From Hydra vulgaris (lineage: Eukaryota; Cnidaria; Hydrozoa; Anthoathecata; Hydridae), in contig NC_088921.1 of assembly GCF_038396675.1 (NCBI RefSeq), positions 62,538,501-62,602,500 of the forward strand: a stretch of DNA of 64,000 nucleotides, in the 5' to 3' direction. Below the pieces are notes generated by a model. The model made no database searches, was not told the origin of the DNA, and saw nothing but the letters and a program-made list of their open reading frames with translations. This document shows positions 1 through 11,462 of the stretch, in pieces. Within the stretch, counting starts at the first letter, position 1. Each line of letters starts with the position of its first letter. A program made the translations under genes and the position numbers.

Positions 1-180
1 AAACTAAAGTTTTTTAAATTTAGAGGTTGATTGCAGAAGATTGTCACAAAATAAGTCAAAATTGAAAAAAATTTGTCTAAATGAATTACGCCAATTATCT
101 GATAATTACGTCAATTATCTGATAACTTGTTTAAATGAGACAATTAGAATATGGATTTGACTGGCCTAACTGAATAAAAT

Positions 181-785
181 AAGCTTGAGCGTGTTAAGAG
201 ATGCAAAACGGCATGGTGGCCCTCAAATAATTTTTTCTGATGAAAAATAATTTGTGTTTGAGCGTCCTCTTAGGAAACAAAATGACAGAGTCTATGGAGT
301 AAATTTAGAAGAGATTCCACGTAATTTAAGAGCTATTTCTCTATGCTAAAATACATAAGGAATCAAGATTTTGGGTGCATTCTCCAAGGAAGGAAAAATT
401 CCACTAAAATTTATTGATAAAGGAGTTAAAATCAATCGGCAGCTCTATTTAAATAACATTTTGAAGTCTATTGTTAAACCTCATGTGGATAAAATATTTA
501 GTGATCTTCCATATACCTTCCAGCAAGTTTCAGCCCCCGCACATAAAGCAAAAACCGTTATAGTAAGGTGTGAAAAAACTTTCTCTTGTTTCATTTCAGT
601 ATAAAAATGGCCCGCCAGCAGTCCAGATTTGAAACCATTGGATTTCTTTGCATGGAGTTACAAGTTGGAAAAACTAACAAATGTGAAATGCAATAATTTA
701 AATGATTTCAAGATGAGACATTTGTAAATAGAAGATAGGTTTGATTCTATTCTGGAAAAAAAAGTCTGAATTAAAAAAATTAATG
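181..785 (+). pseudogene. Tc1/mariner-type transposase relic
   Basis: Translation across several frames gives the second half of an IS630/Tc1/mariner transposase. It shows a catalytic-type FSDEK start (near 230-250), then GAFSKEGKIPLKFI (371 on), then YTFQQVSAPAHKAKT, where the usual D of QQDxAPxH is V. A WPxSPDLKPLDFxAWSY-like block follows at 608-665, split between frames. Frameshifts and stops make it non-functional, and the N-terminal DNA-binding half is not recognisable. The family of DNA transposases is clear; the subfamily is not. It lies alone at the window edge, and I could not define its terminal inverted repeats. Confidence 0.7.
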
Positions 786-794
786 AACTAAAAG

Positions 795-840
795 TAAATT
801 AATAAACCATTTCTCTGACGAGAAATGGTTCATTAATTTA
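795..840. repeat. Foldback hairpin, 21-bp arms
   Basis: Arms 795-815 and 820-840 are reverse complements with one mismatch, separated by the 4-nt loop TGAC. It sits just after the transposase relic. No homology to the other foldbacks in the window. Confidence 0.75.
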
Positions 841-1564
841 CCTGTTCAAGGATTTTGTTGGATTAATTAACTAAAATTTGTGGATTAATTAACTAAAATT
901 TGTGCAATTTTCAACCTGCACACATTCTAGTTAATTCTAGTTAAAACACTCCTATATTTTTGTATGCTTTTTTGGAAGACAGACCTATATTTTAAACAAA
1001 AAGATATGGCTGTCAATAAAGTTGCAAAGACTAGTTAAATGGTAGTCATCAAGCTTAATGTTGGGAGGAACAAGAAGAAGATAGCTGCTATTGTTCTATT
1101 TGTTTTATTGGGCAATTTATTTAAAGTTGTCAAAAACTCAATCATTCGGAAATTATCTACAAAAAGTATGAAAAGATTATATTATCAAAAAGAAATTCAA
1201 TTTGCTAAGAGTTCTGTCAAATAGTTTATACTGATATTCTTCACCCTTGCAATAAAAAATACAAATGTTCAAAATCTTCATGTTTTAATTACTTCAAAGA
1301 ATCCAAATATAAATATGCTTACAAATATAAAACTTGTAAGTAAAACTTTTTTTTGTTAAAGTGTATAAAGACTGATCACCTTTAAGGCATATAAAAACTA
1401 AACCATCATGAACTTGAAGACAAATCATGATTTTCTAAACTCATTAAAATCATCCTCGCATTATCTGTAAGTACCTTTTTCTCAAGTATTTAATACACAG
1501 GATTGGACGTTTATTAATTTTTGGAAAATTTTCCCACCCACCCTGAGTTTATTGAACTCCTCCT

Positions 1565-1597
1565 TCATTATTATTATTATTACTATTGTTATTATTG

Positions 1598-1640
<43 letters not shown>

Positions 1641-1654
1641 TATTATTATTATTA

Positions 1655-1733
<79 letters not shown>
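1565..1733. repeat. (TTA)n microsatellite
   Basis: About 170 bp of almost pure ATT/TTA triplets with occasional ACT and GTT interruptions. The long poly-Tyr and poly-Ile open frames here are artefacts of the repeat. Confidence 0.97.
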
Positions 1734-1738
<5 letters not shown>

Positions 1739-1739
1739 A

Positions 1740-2890
1740 TGCTGAAGCTGGGTCACGTTATGAGTCACCAGCAAATGTGAACTGCACACTATGACAGCCG
1801 TATCAAGTATCAATGAAATTTTTCATACAGGTGTGTAATTTGTGACTTATGTATTTATCATAAATTTTGTTAAGTTCCGTCAAAGATTTTGCATTGACAG
1901 CTTTTTCCTGAAAAGAATTCCATAATGGTGCGATTCTATTTGTTAAAAAGTTCTGAGTTGTTAAGAATGTTTGATTAAATTGCTAATAACTTTCCTGTTG
2001 TAAAGTCCGCTTTAGGTCATCATGGCCATCCAGCGAAATAACGATTATGGCCTTTTCAACCTTACGCCCTTCCTCCCTCCCACTTACACAAAAATCCGTA
2101 TTTAATGTCTTAAACACAATTTTTTTAATATGCTTTACATAATAATTACTACTGCAAAAGATCAAAAACCAAAAAGCAAATTTGATAATTATAATAAGAT
2201 TATTTAAAGAATAAGCATTGGACAATCAGGTCTTTTTTTTTTGCATGTAATTAAAACACTTCAGCCGGGTAAAAAGAAATTTAGACATTTCTAAAGTATA
2301 CGTAGCTGTTGTTTTACTTATTGTATTACGAGTCGTATTGTAAAACGAGTTCAATTTATTAATATATTATAATAGTATTGTTATACAAATATGCGATAAA
2401 CACAAAGAAGAGATCATAGATCACTGCTTGTAGTACAAGAGTTGCTCGAGCCCGTTGTTGTTTCGGTAGACACACTATTTATACAAATTCCTAAGGGGGA
2501 CATTAATAGTTTTATACAATCAGCCAATCCAAACAATTTACGTTTATGAAAATTTGATTAGCGCAACAATAGCTTTTTCTAGGTGACATATTCACATTCA
2601 TAGGTTGATAAATTATTTTAATATCTTGCGGCGGCTTTTTAAATAAACGAGTTTATCGATAACACCTTCCACGTTAATATCTTTTAGAAGAACATTTTTA
2701 TTTCGAAGAAAGGCAAAAACTGAAAAGCGTTTTTGTACAGTACTAGACCTGTAGCACTTTTTTAATTTTTTTAAGTTGAAAAGGATCTTTCTCCGGAACA
2801 ATTTGTAACAGCAGCAGAAAAAAACATCCTTAAAATAACTTTGACGATTTAGTTTAACTGTTACTAATTTTAATTGAAGTGGGAACAAAG
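1740..2890. other. Unassigned AT-rich sequence
   Basis: No convincing gene, RNA or terminal repeat. Short open frames (for example 1983-2225 minus and 2613-2888 minus) carry no motif I recognise. The 2613-2888 frame lies just beyond the hAT C-terminal block and could be its decayed tail. Confidence 0.4.
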
Positions 2891-2899
2891 CTCTTAAAA

Positions 2900-3450
2900 T
2901 GGAGACTCTTGTTTAGAAAATAAATATCCGCATCATTTGAGTAGATTTTTAAAACTTCTTGGGCGTGCAACGTAATTGCAACAGAATCCATATTTGGAAG
3001 GTGGACAAGAAATCTAAATAGGAAATAAGTAGAGTATAAGCTTGCTTTCGCCTCTCAAGCTCAGCTAAAAGTTGATGATATTAACTTCAGTAATCATTTT
3101 TACTCTTCCAGTAATGCCTGATGCCTCAATGGATGTTAATCTATCATGTTGGCGCTCTTTTTCGTTTCTGGTCAGTAGAGCCCATCAACACCAAAGCATA
3201 ATATTCGAATTTGTCAAAACCTGGTCTTACCTCTTAAACAAAAATAGAAAGAGAGCGATACAGTTCATTCACCACTGTTAAGATGATTTCAAAGGCCTGA
3301 AGCATTTTGTTCGCTTTGTTAAATCTTTCCATAATTGTGTTCCAGACTATCATGACTATCATGACGGTCGTCTCCAGATAATCCATTTTAATGAGAGGTC
3401 CACCAGCTTCTAATAACGTGTTTGACTGTTGCTGCTTGTCATTTGTTCCA
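2900..3450 (-). pseudogene. hAT (DUF4371-type) transposase relic, C-terminal part
   Basis: Minus-strand translation shows the helical region typical of DUF4371/ZMYM-like hAT transposases: NTIMERFNKANKMLQ, then ILTVVNELYRSL, then a VRPGFDKFE-like stretch, and a later LLAELERRKQAYTLL block at about 3030-3070. This order matches the insertion and dimerisation half of the family. Frameshifts and stops occur throughout. It is the continuation of the relic at 4925-6849; the LINE at 3451-4925 separates them, and the order of parts on the minus strand is preserved. I found no 8-bp target duplication or TIR for the whole element. Confidence 0.65.
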
Positions 3451-4925
3451 GATTTTTTTTTTTAATTGTTTATTTTTGGCCGTTTAATAATATATACAGT
3501 TTTGAAGCATATAAATAAAAATAAATATTGGGAAGCAAGAAGAAGACTTATTTAGCCTTATCATCAAGCCCCATTCCCACGTATTTACAAACACCGTAAT
3601 ATTTAAATATCTATAGTTAACAAACTATTTATTAAAAAAAATATAAAAGTAAAATAACAAATTCGTTGTCATTTAAAGAAAAATTTAAAAGAATCAAATT
3701 TTAAGAAAAGAGTAAGGATCAAGTGAATTAGAAAAAATAAATAAGATATTATCATTTGCTTAAAACTTAAAAATTTAAACTGAGATTTAAAATAAAAAGT
3801 AAATAAATTAATATACACCATAGAAATAACATGAATAAATTAGCATACTTCATAGAAATAACGTAAATAAATTAGCAAACGCCATAGAGGTAATACCATA
3901 ATTAAGGTAATAAAAAAAAATGTTGATAGACTCAGTGACATAATGTTTGTATTAATTATTTTTTTGTATTTGAGTTTTAATTAAAAAAAATATTTAAAAT
4001 TGGATATACTAAAATCCATAAGTAAGAATGCCTGTTTTGATTCATTTTTAAACTGCTCTTAACTAGTTTTATGTGTATTTACAATTTTTGGAAACATTTT
4101 CCAAAAGTAAGGTCCACAATAAAGAACTGAATATGAAATTAGTTTTTAATTATATTTTGGGACAAAAAAGTTGTTATTTGAAAATATTGGTTGAATATTT
4201 ATGAACTATTTTGTCAAAATAGGATTGAAATATTTTAGGAGATAATCCTATATTTGTTTTATACATGAACATTAAAACTTGGTGTAAGTTGATTTTATAT
4301 ATATTTAATGCTCCAAGTATACGCAGAAGAGGCTCACAAGGTACAGTTCTATCAGCTCCAAAAATTGTTCTGCAAGCGTGTTTTTGTTCATAGTACAATT
4401 TTTTTTAATTTACTTTGGTTTTTTCTTGCCCATGCAATATTGCAACAACTTAAGTAACAATGAATAAAAGAGAAATAAAAACTTTTTAAAGAATTATCAT
4501 TTAAAAATAGTTTAGTCCTATATATCATTGCTAAATTATTTTATATTTTCTTTTTAATACTTTTTGTAAACTCCAACATAAATGTTCATCAAAGATTACG
4601 CCTAGAAATTAGTTTAATGAGTTTTCGCTTTTAATGTTACTGTTATTGATTATTAGATTAGGCAATTTGATGGGAATATTTTTTGATTTATTAACTTTGT
4701 GGAACAAAATAAATTTGGCTTTATCCACATTTAGAGAAAGTTTATTACTTATAAACCACTCATTAACTTTCGATAATTGTTCGTTTGTTGTTTCAAATAG
4801 TGTATTAATACCTCTGTGGAAATAAAAAAGATTGGAGTCATCTGCAAAAAGAATACAATTTAATAGGTCTGTTGCTAAATTAAAATCATTAATGTACACT
4901 AGGAACAACAATAGTTCTAAAATAG
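3451..4925 (-). mobile_element. 5'-truncated non-LTR retrotransposon (LINE A)
   Basis: Read on the minus strand it starts inside the reverse transcriptase (a GSILEP-like segment, then LLFLVYINDF), carries the catalytic FADDSNLFY box at about 4830-4860, and runs into the post-RT domain (KHACRTIFGADR at about 4330-4390). It ends in a 3' UTR and a run of T on the plus strand (3452-3465), which is the poly-A of the element. ORF1 and the endonuclease are missing, as expected for 5' truncation during target-primed insertion. The insertion splits a hAT relic. RT and tail sequences resemble CR1/Jockey-group LINEs and match elements B and C in this window. Confidence 0.85.
3543..3559 (-). other. Conserved LINE 3'-end stem-loop (copy A)
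   Basis: In element sense the sequence is AAGGC-loop-GTCTT followed by CT, preceded by GATGAT. The same motif is present near the 3' ends at 10969-10985, 26199-26216 and 32101-32117. The stem here uses one G-T pair where copies B and C have A-T. Confidence 0.6.
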
Positions 4926-6849
4926 ATTCGAAGAATAGCCGGCGCATGGAACATATTCAGCTAGTGGGCTTAACTCCTTGAAACGGGCTTGCAACCCAGG
5001 GTAGATTCCAGTCATATTAAAGCCATTACCTTACGTGCTTATTACGATGTTGATGCCTTGCATCTCTAATGTCTCTTTGACAACTCAGTGTAGTAAAGGC
5101 GATTTACAAATCGCTCGAATTCTTTTTTTTGAAATTAGCATGGCTTTACCAGCGTATTATGTCCAAACAAGAGCGATGGTATAATTTTTTTTGCTTATGA
5201 TTTTTTTAACATTTAAAAAAACTTTTCTTTTTTTATATAATTTTCAAAATATTTTTACTAACCGTAATAGTTAATCTAAAGAACATCATTTTGGAGTTAT
5301 CAGATCATTTCCGCTCATCTGGATTAACATGAGTTTAGTTAAAATCTTTTGAAAAAGTTCTTTAACTTACTATTGATTGTAGTTCTAAAGGATTCTGACG
5401 TATATTAACTATATATAGTTGTTAAACCACAATACTTCTATCAATTTTCATAAAAAATGCAAGAATTCCGACCAAGAAAGAGCTTATAATTAAGAAAAGT
5501 TGCCAACAACCGATCAGAACAGATCATATTGTCAAACTCTAATGTTTATTTTACCTAAAAAACGTATTTATTTAAAATCTTATTAAAATTTGAACAAGCG
5601 ATTGTGATAGAGAAAAGAATCTTCGGTCTGGATTTTTTCGCTATAAACATTTAATTTTTATGATACCGCAAAATTTATCATTTTAATTTTATTCGCCTTT
5701 TCATAATTCACAAACCGAATCATTTAACGGAAATATGTCGTAGTCAACAAAGTATCATACAGACGCTATAATGTTTTAAATTTGCCTTAACTACACCGAG
5801 AAGATAAAGCATATCTGCTGCCCCGTGAACTCTCATTGAAATGAATGATAAAAAATGTTCAACTGATTTTCCGTCAGGCTTTAAATACCGAACAGCAAGA
5901 GAAAGTTTATCTACGTGCGAAACGTCAGTGGTTGAATCAACGGTAGTTAAATAATATTTGGCTGCTTCAAATTTAGTGACTGTTGGAAAGAATATAATAT
6001 GAAAAAGTTATTTCAAACTTGTCAATTTTTTTACTATATCAATAAAAAATATAAAACTATTTATTATTAACAATATTTGTAAAAGCGAATCACCAAGTAG
6101 CTGGTGATTCGCTTTTACAAATAATTGGTAATTATAAATAACTCTTCTCACTCTGAAACTGTTTAACAAAATCACAATCAATCCTGTAACTGCATTCACC
6201 TCGATTGATAATGAACGATATTTAATTATTATGTTAATCAGATTGCTCATGCTCTCGGATTGCCTTATAAGCAACTTTCCAGTTGCAAAACCCATTTTCG
6301 CTCGCTAAAGATCTCTTAGTTTACCCAAAAAAGAAGCGAGGTTTGCAGTTAACAGGACCACTCTTAGGAGAATAAACCAGCCAATTGCGCACTTTCCTAT
6401 CTCGATTTACTAGTTTTCAAAAAAATAACTCTTTAGAGGCGCGTTGCATTGCCACTAGTTTCAGACTTTGAAAAATCAGTGTTGTTGACGTCTCTATTTT
6501 CCTGATTTATTGTAATGAACTCAATCAGGCCATTATTTTGACGGATCCAGTTGACAGAGTCGGTTGAAATTACTTCGGCGTTCTGAACTAATTTTTCACT
6601 GCGCACACTAATGGAGTCCAAGGTAGCTTTCTTATTATTAAGATCTTGATTACCAATCAACGAATCTAGAGGATTGCTGCTACATGTGCAAGAATCCACC
6701 GCCTTTTGAGATAATAAATCAGTTTGTTTTTTTGCGAAAAATGTAATCAACTTTGACAAGGACGCAACAACATTTAGGTTTGCGATTCGTTTTAAATTTT
6801 CCTTTTTCTTTCTTTCGCCACCGGCTTTGCTTTTGCCAAGCTTATCCAT
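4925..6849 (-). pseudogene. hAT (DUF4371-type) transposase relic, N-terminal and core part
   Basis: The minus strand gives, in order: a lysine-rich N-terminus starting at 6849 (MDKLGKSKAGGERKKKE); a TTF-type zinc-finger-like block (RNWLVYSPKSGPVNCK, then FCNWKVAYKAIREHE at about 6220-6380); the first catalytic region (DSTTDVSHVDKLSLAVRYL at about 5880-5960); and NMTGIYPGLQARFKELSP ending VPCAGYSSNLF at about 4930-5030. These are signatures of the DUF4371/ZMYM-like hAT family. Frames are broken several times, and 5100-5740 is too decayed to read. The relic stops exactly at LINE A and resumes beyond it at 3450. A foldback (6074-6123) has replaced part of the coding sequence. Confidence 0.75.
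6074..6123. repeat. Perfect foldback hairpin, 22-bp arms
   Basis: Arms 6074-6095 and 6102-6123 are exact reverse complements, with the 6-nt loop AGTAGC. It lies inside the hAT relic, so one arm appears to have been copied from the other after the coding sequence existed. Confidence 0.9.
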
Positions 6850-7065
6850 GTTTTTAATCTCTTCAGACTTCTACTTGATCACTTCCAAATTTATTTTTTG
6901 TATTCTGAAAGTTTGGATGACTTTTCACTAACATTTTCACTTATTAGATTGAATAGTTATTTAAATCACTTTTACTTAAAAACAAAAAAAGAATTTTAAA
7001 GAAAAGGATTTTATTGTTAGTTTTTTTTGCATTGCGCAGCTTGGTTTTTACTTTTGCTTTTTAAA
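6850..7065. other. Short gap between hAT relic and Transib element
   Basis: AT-rich, with no recognisable gene. It ends in the CGATA target duplication (7066-7070) of the next element. Confidence 0.4.
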
Positions 7066-7425
7066 CGATACACAGTGGGACGAATTCCCGATTTTGTGGC
7101 CAAAACTCCCAAATTACCTACATGAGAGTTTTCGAGGTCGCTGATTACGAATCTGAGGTCAGATTTAAAAAATTCAAAATGGTGGCCAAAACTATTCATA
7201 CGTTGAAAGTATGAAATCTCATGTAGTTTGGTTTTCGAGGTCATTGCTTATGATTCAGGAGTTAAATTAGAACAAAAACATTGTAAAATTATTTCCAAAT
7301 TTATACTATTAATAGAAAAACAGAAATTTGTAATTTTAGTTTTTTTTTTTAATTGGTGAAAGATTAAGTCACATTTATGTAAAAAAATTGTTTATTTAAT
7401 CCTAGTAACAAAAATCACGTATGTC

Positions 7426-9600
7426 TTATTCATCAATGTTCAAGTCATTCAATTCGGAATCTGATTTTGAACCACTTGTATCTAAATTGGAATCGTTCCT
7501 TGTCTCTTGTCTGGAGACTTCACGTTGTTTTAACAATTGTATAGCTTCTTGATGTAGAGATTTTGCCAGTCTCTGGGGCAATTTCCTGATGCTCGAGAAA
7601 AATGGATCTGAAGTTAATAAAAGCCTATTAAAAATGTCTCTCACATTCGATTCTCTTGAGCATTTTCTTAAATGATGTAATCTGAAGTTTTTAATGTCCT
7701 CATTGCGTGACTCTTGGGCATCTTCAGAAAGTTATCCAATTAGTAAAAGGGCATATTTTATAATTTCTGCTCCATGGATCAACACTACAGATGTAGGCAT
7801 GTAATACAACGGATGTAAAGCAACAAATAAATGGGCAATATTTACACAACAGTCTTTGAATTTTTCATCATTTATATTAAACCCGCTCGAAATTACCTGC
7901 AAAATAACATGAAATTGGTGAATTAAATTTTTATCGACTCCTGTTATTTTAGCAAGTACAGCAGCATTTTGAAAAAAGCGGCGCGCTGTATTTTCATTGT
8001 TAGAGATTCCATATCCTGGCTTTGTGCGATCAACGATAAACCCCAGTTTTATCTTAAATTACGTCTGTATTTCTTCCTTACGTATTTTCACATTCTTTTT
8101 ATCTTCCTCTCGACGAGCTTGCCACTTTTCAGTTGTTAGCTTATACGACACATGCAAACAGCACTCAAAAAAACGAATCCATGCATATCTTAAATTATCT
8201 GTGGTAATGTCCATAGCCCAATCTTAAATTATCTGTGGTAATGTCCATTTTTATAATGTTGTTGATGTCATTAAATTCTTTAGAGGAAGCTTTGCACAGG
8301 AAGCAGCGCTGTGCAGAAGTGGTACCAGTTACTGTATTACAGATTTTACCGTTTATCATCGTAAAGGACATTTTTTTCATTAGCATACGGTGCAAGACCC
8401 TCAATCTGCAGTTCAATGTCGGCAACTTCTTTCAATGTTGACTGTACATCTTCATGTACAAACTGCAATTGTATTGGTCTGCAGAATCGCGGAGATGATG
8501 GTCTAGGATTTTTTCACACAACAGTTGCTTCACCGGTCTCGTGATTGTTGTGTATTAATTGTAAAGGTACAAGAGGTACAACACAAGTATAAATTATGCT
8601 TTCAACAGATTTTCCAGTCTCAGTAAATTTTTGTTTATAAACACTTTGACCGCTGGTTCCATCTTATCCCCATTTACAGTGAAGTACTAATTTTTGCAGA
8701 ATTTCCGAATTTAGAGTCTCAATGACATCAGCCTGAAGTTGTATAATTCAAGATGTGTATGATTAAGTAAAGCCTGTAGTTCAATTTGTGCGCACAACTC
8801 ACTAATAGTTGTGTACACAACTGATGGATAACAATGTTTTTTGCTTTTTCTACTCCAATGTATGATGGTTATAATTTGCATTTATGTGTTCTTGCTACAT
8901 TTCTTGATAGTTGATAAGAGTGTTTTGATTCTCCTTTCTCGATCATTAAAGAAAGTGCTTCGTTTGGGATTAAAGGTACTTCATTTTGTGAACGAACAGT
9001 GGATATATATTTTGAGGCTCTTGTTGGAGTTGTTAACGTGACATCTTAACAACTTGAGCAGCATGTACTTGACAAGAAGTCCTTAAACTCATTTGAGCAG
9101 CATATGTCAATTCTTCTGTAGAAAAAGTAGAACGTACTTCTTGAGTCATTCGCCTCTTTGATCTATCACTAGATGAAGCAAAGGATTGCGAAGGTTGCCC
9201 ACATGTTTCCTTTTTATTATCATTCTTCACAATACACTCAGGTGTTGTGCATTCAGTATTGGATAGTTTTGAAAATTGTACAATGCCCTTCAACCATTCT
9301 TTATTTTTTTCAGAAAAAATTCTTCCCATCCTCCTGCTGCTCTCCATCTCGATCGAAAATTTGCAAATAACCGTGATAATGACATTTCATACTCGCCTAC
9401 TTGTATCACATGTTCCGTTTTTTTGAAAATTGCATCTGTCAAAACATTAATTATGAATTTATATTCATTTTTTAAACTGTCTTTCACCATAAAGACTATA
9501 TCTTTTCTTGACAATTCGATAATTGCATCTGTCAAAACATTAATGATGAATTTATATTCATTTTTTTAAACTGTCTTTCACCATAAAGAATATATCTTTT
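7426..9600 (-). pseudogene. RAG1-core-like Transib transposase pseudogene
   Basis: Reading the minus strand from high to low coordinates: an N-terminal block SLSRLFANFRSRWRAAGG (about 9360-9420); SSSDRSKRRMTQEVRSTFS (about 9110-9180); the first catalytic region KWGxDGTSGQSVYKQKFTE (about 8620-8680, where x is a TAA stop); a two-cysteine motif NGKICNTVTGTTSAQRCFLC (about 8290-8350); then KPGYGISNNENTARRFFQN (about 7970-8030). The C-terminal catalytic block LSEDAQESRNEDIKNF (about 7690-7740) aligns with RAG1 ASEGNESGNKLFRRF, whose second E is catalytic E962. Internal stops, frameshifts and two tandem duplications (8192-8246 and 9433-9610) make it inactive. The stop at 7426 follows an acidic tail. 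Confidence 0.8.
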
Positions 9601-9610
9601 CTTGACAATT
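9433..9610. repeat. Tandem duplication of about 93 bp inside the Transib relic
   Basis: The segment beginning GCATCTGTCAAAACATTAAT and ending TTTTCTTGACAATTC occurs twice in direct tandem with a few substitutions. A smaller tandem duplication (ATCTTAAATTATCTGTGG..., about 35 bp) lies at 8187-8251. Both disrupt the transposase frame. Confidence 0.85.
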
Positions 9611-10288
9611 CCATATTTAAAGAATTCGAAGACTCTGTAAAAAAAATACAGTTAAAACTGCTATTTTATAAAATTTTGAGATTATCATAAAACGGAAGGA
9701 GAAGTAACTTGTAAAGCATATATTTAAAATAACAAATTTTTGTATTAAAATGTAATTAGTGCCATTTAATAAAGTTAATTCACTAATTTCCATGACTATT
9801 ATAAAGCATTAATCTATGTTAATAGATTAATGTCGCACCACGCATTCCTCCATAAGAACTATTCTAACTATTAAAATGTTTAAAAAAAAAACTATTTTCA
9901 CTATTAAAATGGCACTCAATGGCAGCCAGTTTTTTAATATGTTATGTTTAACACTATACACTATCAATTCCTTGTCGAAAGAAGGTGGATAACCGCGATT
10001 AATTTTTTAAAACTACATTAAAAAATCAATTTTAGATAAAAAATTTACAATTTTCTTATGTTTACTTGTCGCGCGATTTAAATATTAAAAAAATGAAAAT
10101 TAGCAATAGTTATGCATAACCATATATTCAACATTACTCCAGATAGTGATTCCATTTTGCCGAATTCCAATTGAAATAGTTTCTTCAGTTTAACAGGACT
10201 TTAAAACAGGCAAGAATTTTTCGACGTGTCCACTTGTTTAGTGCATACCGAACGGAGGCTAAATGTCAACTGATGTCCTGGCCACCCT

Positions 10289-10365
10289 AGATCTTGTTTA
10301 CAGATAGTCCTAGAACTAATTTCCAGCTGGGAATTTTGTTTGAGGACTATCTGTAAACAAGATCT
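10289..10365. repeat. Perfect foldback hairpin, 23-bp arms
   Basis: Arms 10289-10311 and 10343-10365 are exact reverse complements. The 31-nt spacer holds a further imperfect inner stem (AATTTCC / GGGAATT). It lies near the right end of the Transib element. Confidence 0.88.
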
Positions 10366-10445
10366 GAAAGTAAAAAGACGAAAATATAAAACTCAAAAAT
10401 TTGACTTTTGGCCACGAAATCGGGATTTCATCCCACGGTGCGATA

Positions 10446-10880
10446 CGATAAATAAGTTTAGTCCTTTATTTTTTTTAATGTTGATAGAAATTTTTTACGC
10501 AAATACTTTTAGACGCGACGTAACAAAATTTACACGCTAATTGCAAAAGTTTCGCCTTGCGTAAACAATGCAGCAGACAAATTTTCTTTTTCAGACCTGT
10601 AAACAAGAAAATTTCGCGTATTTTTTTTTTTTTTTATATAATGATTCAAGGTTTAAAAGTTAAATATAAAAAGTTAATTTTAACTTTTTTTTTCCTTTTT
10701 ATAATTCATCGAAAAAAAGATTTTTTTTAACTAATTTTAAAAAAAATGATTTCTTGCTGACTGGTCTCTCCGCTCTGGCACCGCAGCGGTAGCCTAGGCT
10801 GGACATGGGTAAAGACGGGGCTGTTGTATCGGAATTTGCGACCTCTAGTGTTTAAATTTTTAAATAATAGTGGATTAACA
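10446..10880. other. Unassigned spacer between Transib element and LINE B
   Basis: AT-rich, apart from a GC-richer patch at 10755-10850 (CTGACTGGTCTCTCCGCTCTGG...), which could be a fragment of a short repeat. No gene is seen. Confidence 0.35.
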
Positions 10881-10968
10881 ATTTTTTTTTTTATTATAAT
10901 ATTTGCCGTATATTAAAATTTACAATGAAATAAATCGTGTTAATAAATAAGAGAGCTGGAGCAAGCAG

Positions 10969-10985
10969 AAGACATAAACTGTCTT
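10969..10985 (-). other. Conserved LINE 3'-end stem-loop (copy B)
   Basis: In element sense: CGATGATAAGAC, then a 7-nt loop, then GTCTTCTGC. The stem AAGAC/GTCTT is fully paired, where copies A and E have AAGGC. Confidence 0.62.
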
Positions 10986-11380
10986 ATCATCGAGCACCAT
11001 TTACATTGAAAAAATCGTCAGTTTATATACAAAAAAGTAAAGTAGCTAAGTACGTAATAAGTATTTTACACACGTTAGTTACAATATAAATATTAATATA
11101 GTATAAATATTAACGTTGAAATATAACGCAATATATCAAAGATTAACAACAACATAAAAGTATTTTAACAAAAAAAAATTAAATAAAAATAAAACTGCAA
11201 CAAAAGAGAAGTAGTGTCAACAACAACTTTTTTAGATAATTTATATTATTTATGTATTTATTTTAAAAAAGATATTTTAAATCAAAGTCATTTTGTAATA
11301 AGAGACTCTTAGATTCTTTCCTGAATTGTTCCAAAGAGATGTTTTGAGTATTATTTTTTTTTGTAATAAATTTTGAAAAG

Positions 11381-11462
11381 GTACTCTAACCCAATATTTT
11401 TTATAATACCAACAAAAATAAGTCAACGAGAATAACTAAGGCTACATTGTCATTACTTGATA
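11381..11462. repeat. Inverted duplicate of LINE B endonuclease segment
   Basis: About 83 bp here (AGGTACTCTAACCCAATATT onward) is the exact reverse complement of 13650-13732. The 13650-13732 copy reads as endonuclease in its natural place, so the copy at 11381-11462 is the derived one. It follows the end of ORF2 directly. Confidence 0.88.

Larger units (their letters stand above)
7071..10440 (-). mobile_element. Transib / RAG1-like DNA transposon, degenerate
   Basis: The left end starts CACAGTGGGACGAATTCCCG. The reverse complement of the right end starts CACCGTGGGATGAAATCCCG. About 35 nt align with five mismatches, continuing through GATTTTGTGGCC / GATTTCGTGGCC. Both sides are flanked by an identical 5-bp duplication CGATA (7066-7070 and 10441-10445). 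Known Transib elements make 5-bp duplications and begin with a heptamer like the V(D)J recombination signal CACAGTG; the left end here is exactly that heptamer. I see no clear nonamer 12 or 23 nt inside. The minus strand encodes a broken RAG1-core-like transposase. Length is 3370 bp. Confidence 0.85.

Noticed and set aside
1521..1794. Long open frames of poly-Tyr and poly-Ile
   Set aside because: Translation of a (TTA)n microsatellite. The same applies to frames over the TA tract at 27741-27947 and the TAG tract at 63064-63465.
4950..5100. tRNA-derived SINE suggested by a B-box-like GGTAGATTCC
   Set aside because: The minus strand of the same segment reads as hAT transposase (NMTGIYPGLQARFKELSP...VPCAGY), which explains it better.
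7017..7244. Possible small minus-strand gene
   Set aside because: It spans the left end of the Transib element and its flank, and has no motif. It is a chance frame.
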